Shown here: one piece after another, positions 1 to 7,105 of the stretch
Layout of the letters: each line of letters begins with the position of its first letter
How positions within the stretch are numbered: position 1 is the stretch's first letter
Source of the DNA: Candidatus Hydrogenedentota bacterium
Lineage (GTDB): Bacteria > Hydrogenedentota > Hydrogenedentia > Hydrogenedentales > CAILVY01
Assembly (NCBI GenBank): GCA_029565395.1
Contig: JAKQOG010000074.1
Location: 1-64,000, forward strand
Reading direction: 5' to 3'
DNA length: 64,000 nucleotides
Translations under genes and position numbers: made by a program
Notes under the pieces: model-generated
Seen by the model: the letters and a program-made list of their open reading frames with translations, nothing else
Databases searched by the model: none
Told to the model about the DNA's origin: nothing

Positions 1-2
1 GC

Positions 3-122
3 GCGTATATCATCGAATGCAACACGGAACCCACCGATTTTACCCACCGTATCACGGATGCTTTCCTGGAAGGGCCTGCGGGGGTGATGCTTCCCAAACT
101 CGTGGAACTGGTGCAGCAATAG
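3..122 (+). CDS. NAD-dependent protein deacylase (sirtuin), C-terminal fragment
   Basis: This is the last 39 codons of a gene cut by the window edge, read in the third frame and ending at TAG. The fragment runs YIIECNTEPTDFTHRITDAF and then GPAGVMLPKLVELV. That matches the SIR2 C-terminal pattern, in which a strand giving 'IN/CxEPT' contacts NAD and is followed by 'D..l.G.AG..LP.L'. The family removes acyl groups from lysine using NAD+. The catalytic His and the zinc-binding cysteines lie outside the window, so activity cannot be judged. No operon partner is visible; a heptamer repeat array starts five bases after the stop. Confidence 0.7.
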   Translation, partial: AYIIECNTEPTDFTHRITDAFLEGPAGVMLPKLVELVQQ

Positions 123-126
123 GGAA

Positions 127-210
127 GCTTTCAGCGGTCAGCTTTCAGCGGTCAGCGGTCAGCGGGAAGCGGTCAGCGGTCAGCGGTCAGCGGGAAGCGG
201 GAAGCGGGAA
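127..210. repeat. Exact heptamer tandem repeat array (12 units)
   Basis: Twelve uninterrupted 7-base units occur here, built from three variants: GCTTTCA, GCGGTCA and GCGGGAA. They fall in the order 1-2-1-2-2-3-2-2-2-3-3-3, followed by a partial GCT. The array lies between the sirtuin stop and the promoter of the next gene and does not encode a supported protein. The fixed 7-base period argues for slippage or a dispersed intergenic repeat rather than coding sequence. Confidence 0.9.
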
Positions 211-244
211 GCTATCTGTAAAAGACCCGGAAAGCATAAAAAAG

Positions 245-253
245 TGTTATACT
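245..253 (+). promoter_or_regulatory. Extended -10 promoter element
   Basis: TGTTATACT is a TGn-extended -10 box (TATACT, 5 of 6 to consensus). It lies 131 bases upstream of the ATG of the large secreted protein. No good -35 hexamer sits 17 bases upstream, as is usual for extended -10 promoters. The same box form recurs before several genes in this window. Confidence 0.4.
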
Positions 254-383
254 GTGGGTGTAGCGGTATTCCCTTATGCATGAAGAGTGGTTGAAGGGAT
301 GTTGCATGGGTGAGTGAAGTAATTTTCTAGTGGTTTCAGGACGGAGGTGCTCTTTGAGCAGCCACAAGGAAGAGAGGTGTCGT

Positions 384-3300
384 ATGGTGAGGATTATTGT
401 GGTGCTTTGCGGGTTGTTTGTGCCGGTGTTTTCGGTATGGGCCACGGTGTGGAACATACCCGGGGATTTTTCGACGGTTCAGGCGGCGATAGACGCGCGT
501 GATCCCGAAGATCCCTATGAAACAATTGTCCATCCAGGGGATACGCTCATGGTGGGGCCCGGAACCTATCCGGGTTTTGACATAGGCGGAGTTTTTAACA
601 CTATCACGGTTTGTTCGTCGCATGGACGCGATGTCACCTTTATTGACGGTCAGAAGACGGAAGATGTTGGCGTTGATGTGAGGAGCGCAAATGTTTGCAT
701 AGAGGGTTTCACGATTAGAAATTTTCGTTCCTTGGGGATGTATCTCATAGCGGATGGGATCCGGATTAGGAACCTTCGTTTAGTATCGAATAATTATAAT
801 TTGGAACCAGAAGGCTGGGGCGGGTCAGGGATAAGCTTGCAGGGGTCGAATATGGAGGTTTCGGACGTAATTGTCCAGGACAACACGTATGGAATCCTGA
901 CTTCAAGCGGCTCTGGGCATAATACGCTCAGAAAAGTAAGTATTTCACACTGCCGTGAAGCGCTATTGTTAAGCGGTCATGATCATCTTATTGAGAAGGC
1001 AACCATCACGGGATGTAATTATGGGATTAATTTTACTCCCAATGTTGCCGAGGCGGAGGTCAACAACACGATCCGGAAGTGCGTCATCATGAACAACAAG
1101 TACGCGGGGATAAATATCGGCTACACCGATTTGCCCGCGGACACCAACACTGTCTATGACAATTATTTTGCCAACAATATGGATCATATCAAGGCGCCAG
1201 AAGGGGCGCGGGGCATTCGGTGGAATATAGACAAAACGGAGGAGCGGAACATTTTGGGGGGGGAGTTTACCGGGGGAAATTATTGGGATGACTATGCGGG
1301 TGCTGATCTTGATGAGGACGGTCTTGGAGACACGATTCTGCCGTATGGCAATGGGATCGCGGGCGGGGGGCCGGATGGGTCCGGGGAATCCTGGACCGGC
1401 GATTTTCATCCGCTTGTGGGGTCATTGCCCGATCTGTCGGTAACGGCGAGCGATATCACCGTGCCGGGTACGATTGAGGTGATGTTTTCGGAGTCGGCGG
1501 AACAAACCGAAGAAGTGAGTGCAACGGTCCGGAATCTCGGGGCGGGACCTGCCGGAAATATAAATGTTGTCTTATACGCCAACGGTTTCCAAGCGGGCAG
1601 CAGCATGATTGCATCGATCCCGGCGGGCGGCTCGGCCTCTACAACGGTTAGCTGGAACGTGGTGGATATGATCCATCTGCACATGCGGGATCTTGAGGCG
1701 GAAAACCGTGATGCGGCCAATACGGTCTGGGCGGAACCGCCTCTGGAATTGAAGGTAGTTGTTGACCCCGAAGAAGACATTCTTGATTTGAACCGGGCGA
1801 ACAATTCCGCAGTGAAGCCGGCGGTATTGCATGTGATTCCGGATCTAGAGATCACGGAAGTAGTTCCGATTCAGGTGGTGCGGGACGTTCCGCTTATTTT
1901 AAACAAGGTGATGATGACGCGGGTATTCATGCGGCTGGCGCCCTTCTGCCAGGAGGTATTCTCCGTGGTGCATGGGATAAAAGCCCGGGTGAGTTTTGAT
2001 GATGGCAATGCGCCGCAGGAAATGCCGGACGCGCCGGAAATGAGTCTGGTGGATAAAGAGGGCACGGGATACATTGTACCCCGGAATAAAGTGAGCATGT
2101 TTAAGAATCTCATGAACAATACCGTGCAATTGAAGCAGTGCCTTTTTGAGAATGGCTGGGACGCACTGAATCTGGAGCACGCCGCTGGCACGGGTCCAGA
2201 GCCGAAGCGGGTGGGAACTCTGACGGTCGAGGCGGAATTGTTGAACTGGGATTCGGACCTGACCGTAAATCATGCCACGGCTACGGCAGCCGTCAAACAA
2301 TCCACCATGAACGTATACCGGATTCTTTATATGCCCCTGGATTCCTGGGGAACCGATCACACGCGTCCGCTAACGCGGCATGTGACACTGTCGCACAATC
2401 ATGCGATGTTTCTGGAGGCCATCTACCCGGTTCCGGAGGTGCGCGAGTATTATGGGTATAGCCGGGTAAACGAAGAAGGCCGCCCGCTGGACCCACCGAC
2501 GATCTACAGTTTCTGGGTCGGCGAACGGGTGCGGCTCGCGCGCAAGGCTACGTTGATATCCTGGTTTGACTGGGTGGATACGGTGGTGTGGGTGATTCCC
2601 GCCTTGGCGTTAGGGTTGGGCACTGCCGGAGTGGCGCAACCACAGGCCGGGATTGGCGTTTTTGTGGATGAGACGCAAGGATTCCCGCTGCATGTGAGCG
2701 CCCATGAGATCGGCCATACGTGGGGTCTCGCGGGTGGGCGCGGACATATCGAAGAATATCTCTCTGCGAGCAATATTCACGCCTTGTACCCCGCCGGAAA
2801 CGGCTGGGATGTGAGAGGAGCCGTAAGCCGCTTGCTGAGCACCAGAAGTCATGCCCGATACAGCTTTTCGCCAACGGATTTAAGCGAACCGTTTAATCAC
2901 CTCACGCACATGGGGGATCACTGCGTACCGTCCCCGTGGGTTAGGGAGGAAAACTACAGGCGGCTCATGGATGGGATGTGGCCTTGGGGCGGATTGGTTA
3001 ACGGCGGGAGCGATCCGAGAATGCTTTTTGTGAGCGGCGAGATCCAGGAAGACGGAACGACGGAATTGTGGCCTTTTTTTACGCGTGACGGCATGGAGAT
3101 GCCGCCGGAGGCGGGGGCCTATTCTTTCGATTGTGAGGCGGAGGGCGGCGCCATCTTGTCCTGCACCTCGTTTGATCCGTATTTCGAGAATAATGGAGAA
3201 GGCGTCTTCGCTTGCTTTGCTTTCCCCATACCATTCCCAGAAGGCACGGCGAATGTGCTTCTGCGGCACGAGGGAACCGTGTTGGCGCAACGGAGCGTTT

Positions 3301-4331
3301 CATCCACCCCGCCCGAACTGGATCTCGGCACAGTATTGGGGACGGGCGATGACTGGTTTGAGATGACGTGCACGGCGGATGATGAAGACGGGGACAGCAT
3401 GGAATTTCTGACGGCGTACAGCAATGATGGGACTACGTGGATACCGTTGGAAAGCAGTTTCGCGAAGAAGAAGAAGAACGGCAAGAGCGCATTTACATTT
3501 GACAGCCTGCCCTTGCCCGGAGGAAGCGCCTGCACCGTCAAGGTCGTGGCCTCCGATGGCATTAACACCGTAGAGGAAGTGTCCGCTCCGTTTATAGTCC
3601 CGAAAAAGGCGCCGTCGGCGATCATTGGCGATCCGGAAACCGGCGCGGTGTATCACGAGCGCGACACGGTGTCGTTTAATGGATTCGGATACGACGCGGA
3701 GGATGGCACTGTAGACAGCGCCACGTATGTCTGGACGTCCAGCCGGGATGGGGAATTGGCACGGGGGTGCGAGGGTTTCTCCACGTCCATGCTTTCCGTG
3801 GGGGAACACACCATCACGTTGCACGTACATGACAGCGATAGCAATCCGGCGGAAAGCACGATTACAATCCAGGTGGAACCGGGCTTCACCGATTCCGATA
3901 CGGATACGCTGCCCGACTGGTGGGAGGAGGAGAATTTTGAAAGCTTGATTCTAACAGCGGAAGATGATCCGGATGGCGATTTATACAGCAACGGCGAGGA
4001 ATACGCCCAAGGAACGGATCCAAATGTCTCGGATGCGGAAGGCGAAGAGGAGGGTGCGATAGAAGGCACAGCGGAAGGCGAAGAAGAAGGAGTAGAAGAA
4101 GGAGAAGGAGAAGGAGTAGAAGAAGGAGAAGGGCTAGAAGAAGGAGAAGGCGGGAGTGAAGGCGAAGGGGAAGGCGGAAATGAAGGCGAGGGTGAAGGCG
4201 AAGAGCCGAAACCTGAGTGTGGATGTGATAAGGCCGGAACGCCAGGGAAAGCCAATGGTTTGTTCGGCGATCTTCTTCTCTTGACGTTGAGCGGGGGCGT
4301 ATTAATCTTGAGCAGTGGCAGGAAGTGGTGA
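384..4331 (+). CDS. Secreted beta-helix / CARDB / metalloprotease-like surface protein with EG-rich linker and C-terminal anchor
   Basis: This 1315-residue protein starts at ATG 384, chosen because AGAGAGG precedes it and a clear signal peptide (VRIIVVLCGLFVPVFSVWA) follows. An upstream in-frame GTG at 330 would bury that signal. Residues ~25-330 read like a right-handed parallel beta-helix (NosD/PbH1-type repeats). Residues ~350-480 resemble a CARDB adhesion module. A zinc-protease signature HEIGHTWGL is at 774-782 (H774, E775, H778). The metzincin third His at position 784 is Gly, with H788 nearby, so this is not a canonical metzincin. PKD/Ig-like segments follow, then an EG-rich low-complexity linker (~1216-1273). 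The tail has CGC, a hydrophobic stretch and a final RKW, like a sorting/anchor signal. It is probably surface-exposed and binds or cleaves polymers; the substrate is unknown. Confidence 0.7.
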   Translation: MVRIIVVLCGLFVPVFSVWATVWNIPGDFSTVQAAIDARDPEDPYETIVHPGDTLMVGPGTYPGFDIGGVFNTITVCSSHGRDVTFIDGQKTEDVGVDVRSANVCIEGFTIRNFRSLGMYLIADGIRIRNLRLVSNNYNLEPEGWGGSGISLQGSNMEVSDVIVQDNTYGILTSSGSGHNTLRKVSISHCREALLLSGHDHLIEKATITGCNYGINFTPNVAEAEVNNTIRKCVIMNNKYAGINIGYTDLPADTNTVYDNYFANNMDHIKAPEGARGIRWNIDKTEERNILGGEFTGGNYWDDYAGADLDEDGLGDTILPYGNGIAGGGPDGSGESWTGDFHPLVGSLPDLSVTASDITVPGTIEVMFSESAEQTEEVSATVRNLGAGPAGNINVVLYANGFQAGSSMIASIPAGGSASTTVSWNVVDMIHLHMRDLEAENRDAANTVWAEPPLELKVVVDPEEDILDLNRANNSAVKPAVLHVIPDLEITEVVPIQVVRDVPLILNKVMMTRVFMRLAPFCQEVFSVVHGIKARVSFDDGNAPQEMPDAPEMSLVDKEGTGYIVPRNKVSMFKNLMNNTVQLKQCLFENGWDALNLEHAAGTGPEPKRVGTLTVEAELLNWDSDLTVNHATATAAVKQSTMNVYRILYMPLDSWGTDHTRPLTRHVTLSHNHAMFLEAIYPVPEVREYYGYSRVNEEGRPLDPPTIYSFWVGERVRLARKATLISWFDWVDTVVWVIPALALGLGTAGVAQPQAGIGVFVDETQGFPLHVSAHEIGHTWGLAGGRGHIEEYLSASNIHALYPAGNGWDVRGAVSRLLSTRSHARYSFSPTDLSEPFNHLTHMGDHCVPSPWVREENYRRLMDGMWPWGGLVNGGSDPRMLFVSGEIQEDGTTELWPFFTRDGMEMPPEAGAYSFDCEAEGGAILSCTSFDPYFENNGEGVFACFAFPIPFPEGTANVLLRHEGTVLAQRSVSSTPPELDLGTVLGTGDDWFEMTCTADDEDGDSMEFLTAYSNDGTTWIPLESSFAKKKKNGKSAFTFDSLPLPGGSACTVKVVASDGINTVEEVSAPFIVPKKAPSAIIGDPETGAVYHERDTVSFNGFGYDAEDGTVDSATYVWTSSRDGELARGCEGFSTSMLSVGEHTITLHVHDSDSNPAESTITIQVEPGFTDSDTDTLPDWWEEENFESLILTAEDDPDGDLYSNGEEYAQGTDPNVSDAEGEEEGAIEGTAEGEEEGVEEGEGEGVEEGEGLEEGEGGSEGEGEGGNEGEGEGEEPKPECGCDKAGTPGKANGLFGDLLLLTLSGGVLILSSGRKW
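4036..4203 (+). repeat. Purine-rich GAA/GGA microrepeat encoding the EG linker
   Basis: About 168 bases consist almost only of GAA, GGA, GGC and GAG triplets inside the large secreted protein gene. They encode an EGEGEEG-type low-complexity linker. The near-pure purine run on one strand is prone to slippage, so its length may vary between strains. Confidence 0.85.
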
Positions 4332-4657
4332 AATTGTGGTTGAATAAGCTGTTATAGGGGAAAAGGGGGCGAAGTTGCGCGGGTGTGCAGGTTTTTTTGG
4401 GGTGCAGAGGGGAAATCTTTAGACAATGCGGTGGATTTTCTTTAATTTGTCGGATTTTCTATATATTGTGGTGCGGTAGGAAATTGCCACTAGCTGTTGT
4501 GGCAAAAAGGGCAGTTGTAAGTGGTTGGGAATACTGGGGAAAGGGCACTTTGTGAAAAGTGAAGAAGCGGGCTTGACATGGGGGGTATTTTGTGGTAGCT
4601 TTTTGGAGTCTTAGTAGAGACTGAGTGGAAAACTAGTGGTTAAATTGGGGCTTGGGT
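4332..4657. other. Intergenic region ahead of the dcw operon
   Basis: No gene is seen in these 326 bases. The stretch holds a 6-bp inverted repeat CACTTT-GTGA-AAAGTG at 4545-4560 and a candidate promoter at 4573-4601. It also holds several GTGG/TGGG words (4525-4528, 4534-4538, 4626-4628, 4637-4639, 4646-4650, 4653-4656). MraZ is known to bind repeated TGGG-type boxes upstream of its own gene, but the spacing here is not the regular ~10 bases, so binding is only a possibility. Confidence 0.5.
4573..4601 (+). promoter_or_regulatory. Candidate promoter of the mraZ/dcw operon
   Basis: A perfect TTGACA -35 at 4573-4578 is followed 17 bases later by a poor -10 (TAGCTT). It lies about 55 bases upstream of the mraZ ATG and is the only full -35 consensus in the gap. 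The weak -10 lowers confidence. Confidence 0.35.
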
Positions 4658-5182
4658 ATGAGCATAGCAGAGTCGACAGGAAGTACGGCCGAACAGGGCA
4701 AGTATTCTGGGGAGTCGACTGCCTCGTTGGATGATAAAGGGCGGATGAATATTCCGATGCAATTCAGGATGGTGATGGAGGTGTTTGATCATGACACGTG
4801 GTATTGCACGCGGGGGTGGGATAATTCGATATTTTTGTTTGACAGCAAGAAGTGGGGGGAGTTGTTGAAAGAGATGGATATGAGTTCGACGCTGGATCCG
4901 GAGATGATGGATTTCCGGCGATTTTTTATTGGCGGCGTGGCGAAGGTGCGGCGGGACAATCAAGGGCGCATTCCGCTGCCGCAGGCGCTTCGCGAGTATG
5001 CGGGGATAGATCGCGAGGCGGTGATCATAGGGGTGATTGATCATTTGCAGGTTTGGTCGAAGGAAACCTGGCGTGCATATCAGGCGCGACAGGCGGAACA
5101 ATACAAAGCGATGGCGGTCCGGCTTTTTGGGCGTAAGACAGGTCAGATCGCCGCAACCGAGGGAGATGCGCAGGGTGCTTAA
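4658..5182 (+). CDS. mraZ: Transcriptional regulator MraZ
   Basis: MraZ is a ring-forming DNA-binding protein that represses the dcw operon in studied bacteria. The 174-residue product has two SpoVT/AbrB-type swapped-hairpin modules. The first is around residues 21-38 (ASLDDKGRMNIP) and the second around 98-117 (RRDNQGRIPLPQALREYAG), each with the expected D-x-x-G-R-[IM]-x-[IL]-P core. It is somewhat longer than the usual ~145 residues because of an N-terminal Ser/Gly-rich leader and a C-terminal tail. ATG 4658 is preferred, with GGGG upstream; TTG 4652 is an in-frame alternative. It is the first gene of the dcw operon and overlaps the STAS gene by 17 bases. Confidence 0.92.
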   Translation: MSIAESTGSTAEQGKYSGESTASLDDKGRMNIPMQFRMVMEVFDHDTWYCTRGWDNSIFLFDSKKWGELLKEMDMSSTLDPEMMDFRRFFIGGVAKVRRDNQGRIPLPQALREYAGIDREAVIIGVIDHLQVWSKETWRAYQARQAEQYKAMAVRLFGRKTGQIAATEGDAQGA

Positions 5183-5522
5183 GATCGAACGATTGGAGAG
5201 TGGAGCGATCACAGTGCTCCGTCTGGATGGCGACATTGATGAGGACGGGATGAACATGCTTCGTCTGGCATTGGCGAAGTGCATCCAGGATCAGCGGTGT
5301 CACCTTGTGGTGAATCTGGAACAAGTGAAGTTTGTGAGCTACATGGCGGTGGGGGTTCTGGTGGAGCGGCTGCGTCAGCTTCGCGCGTACCGGGGCGATA
5401 TGAAACTGGTGGGCGTGAATCTGTATACGGAGCGTTTGTTCCGGATGGTGGGGGTGACGAAGGTGTTTGAGATGTTCCGCGCAGAGCCGCTGGCGATTCA
5501 GGCGTATCGCGAGGCGGCGTGA
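5166..5522 (+). CDS. STAS-domain protein (anti-sigma-factor-antagonist-like) within the dcw operon
   Basis: The 118-residue product has the STAS fold pattern throughout. It opens with ITVLRLDGDID, has LVVNLEQVKFVSYMAVGVL in the middle, and ends with an amphipathic helix after KLVGVN. In classical SpoIIAA-type antagonists a Ser in the 'DSSG' turn is phosphorylated. Here the equivalent reads S58-Y59-M60-A61, so the phospho-Ser position is Tyr and regulation by Ser phosphorylation looks unlikely. ATG 5166 overlaps mraZ; GTG 5175 is an alternative with AGATGCGCAGG upstream. Its place between mraZ and rsmH implies co-expression with septal wall synthesis. The partner is unknown. Confidence 0.8.
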   Translation: MRRVLKIERLESGAITVLRLDGDIDEDGMNMLRLALAKCIQDQRCHLVVNLEQVKFVSYMAVGVLVERLRQLRAYRGDMKLVGVNLYTERLFRMVGVTKVFEMFRAEPLAIQAYREAA

Positions 5523-5532
5523 TGGTTGCGCC

Positions 5533-6480
5533 ATGAGTGGCGCGGCGGAACATGTGCCGGTTCTCGCGGAGGCGGTGGTAGCGTGGCTGGCGGTGCGGCC
5601 GGAGGGCGTGTATGTAGACGCGACGGCCGGTCTGGGCGGCCACTCGGCGCTGATTGCGGAGCGGTTAGGCGGCGGCGGACGGTTGGTGGCTCTGGATCGG
5701 GATCCGGACGCGGTGGCGCAGGCCTGCGCGCGGTTGAAGCGGTACAGCCAGGCATCGGTCCACCACGCGAATTATGGTGAAATGCTTGAAACGCTGGTCC
5801 GCTTGGGCGTGAGCCCGGTGGACGGCGTTCTTTTAGACGCTGGTTTATCCAGCCGACAGTTGAATTCAGCGGAGCGCGGTTTTTCCTTTCAGGCGGATGG
5901 TCCGTTGGACATGCGGATGGATCCGACGCGCGGCATGACGGCCGGGGAGTATTTGGCCTGGGTGCCGGAGGCGGAGTTGGCGGCGGTGCTGCGGCGGTAC
6001 GGGGACATCGGCCCGGCGAAGCGCATCGCACGCGCGATTGTGCGGCGGCGTGAATCCGGAGGATTGCACCGGACCAGCGATCTGATGGCGGCGGTGGGCG
6101 CAGGGCTTGATTTTGTGCGCGGCGTGCCGGAGGAGGTTCGGACGGTATTTCAAGCGATCCGCATCGCGGTGAACGAGGAGTTGCGGTGGCTGGAGGCGGG
6201 TCTTCGGCAGTCGGTGCGGCTATTGAAGCCGGGCGGACGTTTGGTGGTGATATCGTTCCATTCCGGGGAAGACCGGGTGGTGAAGCGGATATTTCAGGAG
6301 ATGTCGCGTCCGCAGCGTGAATTGGAGCGTGATGGGCGCATCCGGAAGGTGATTCCGCCGATACTCCGGGTTTTGACGCCCAAGCCGGTTCTTCCGGATG
6401 CGGAAGAAGTGCGGGAGAATCCGCGCGCGAAGAGTGCGAAATTGCGGGCGGCGGAAAAGCTGACCGCGGGAGGAGAATGA
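5533..6480 (+). CDS. rsmH: 16S rRNA (cytosine(1402)-N(4))-methyltransferase RsmH
   Basis: RsmH (MraW) uses SAM to methylate N4 of C1402 in the ribosomal P-site. The 315-residue protein begins with the family signature HVPVLAEAV and has the SAM loop DATAGLGGHSALI followed by LDRDPDA. It also has DAGLSSRQLNSAERGFSF, DMRMDPTRG and the C-terminal VISFHSGEDRVVKR block. Length matches the family (~310). ATG 5533 is used because the conserved HVPVL lies eight residues in. It sits 10 bases after the STAS gene and 3 bases before the ftsL-like gene, so it is clearly in the operon. Confidence 0.97.
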   Translation: MSGAAEHVPVLAEAVVAWLAVRPEGVYVDATAGLGGHSALIAERLGGGGRLVALDRDPDAVAQACARLKRYSQASVHHANYGEMLETLVRLGVSPVDGVLLDAGLSSRQLNSAERGFSFQADGPLDMRMDPTRGMTAGEYLAWVPEAELAAVLRRYGDIGPAKRIARAIVRRRESGGLHRTSDLMAAVGAGLDFVRGVPEEVRTVFQAIRIAVNEELRWLEAGLRQSVRLLKPGGRLVVISFHSGEDRVVKRIFQEMSRPQRELERDGRIRKVIPPILRVLTPKPVLPDAEEVRENPRAKSAKLRAAEKLTAGGE

Positions 6481-6483
6481 CAC

Positions 6484-7053
6484 ATGCATCGATTGATAAG
6501 CAGACACCGTCAGCGTGCGGCGCTGTATGGGTGGATTAAATGGATACCGGTGCTGGGGATTCCGTTTTCATTGATGTTTTTTGATGCGTGGTTAAATATT
6601 GCAACGCGGAACAATGATTACGATTTTGCCCGGTTGAGCAATCAGGTTCGCACGCTTACAGGGGAGCTGGAAAAGGCCCGTGCGCAAAAGGCGGAGAATG
6701 AGAATTTAGAGGATCTGGCGGCAAAGGCGCCGAATCTTGGCCTGGTGGAGCCGGGTCCCAATCAGATAATAACGATGCGTTGGGATGGCAAGTGGCGGGA
6801 ACGGCCTGGTGAGATTCCGTTTGCGCTGGCCAGGGCGCAGGGCACGATAGATACAATGGCAGCGATTCCCGCGACGGGGCCGGTGCCGCTGGTTATTCCG
6901 GCGCCGGATCCTGCGGCGTCCGGTGCTGCAAATATCCCCTTGGCGTCCCCCCCCGTTTCTCCATCGCCGGAAGCGGTTACGGAAACGCCGAGCATTGCAT
7001 CGATAGAATCGATGGAAGAGGCAAAATTATTGGGAAGCATAGCGATGGAGTAA
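6484..7053 (+). CDS. FtsL-position single-pass membrane protein with coiled coil
   Basis: The 189-residue protein has a basic N-terminus (HRLISRHRQR), one membrane segment at about residues 17-37 and a coiled-coil-like stretch at about 44-75. This is the FtsL/DivIC topology, and it lies exactly between rsmH and ftsI where ftsL normally sits. FtsL normally joins FtsB and FtsQ to activate FtsWI at the septum. Unlike ~100-residue FtsL proteins it carries a long Pro/Ala-rich periplasmic tail. Sequence identity to FtsL is not obvious, so the assignment rests on position and topology. A strong GGGAGGAG precedes the ATG. Confidence 0.6.
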   Translation: MHRLISRHRQRAALYGWIKWIPVLGIPFSLMFFDAWLNIATRNNDYDFARLSNQVRTLTGELEKARAQKAENENLEDLAAKAPNLGLVEPGPNQIITMRWDGKWRERPGEIPFALARAQGTIDTMAAIPATGPVPLVIPAPDPAASGAANIPLASPPVSPSPEAVTETPSIASIESMEEAKLLGSIAME

Positions 7054-7105
7054 CCGGCATCGTGAAGACGCGCCGCGCCGGCGATGCCCCAGGGGAGAGA
7101 TCGAG

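Noticed and set aside
3653..4255. 200-codon Ser/Pro-rich frame on the minus strand
   Set aside because: It is the antisense of the EG-rich coding repeat and arises because the purine-rich strand has no stops in reverse.
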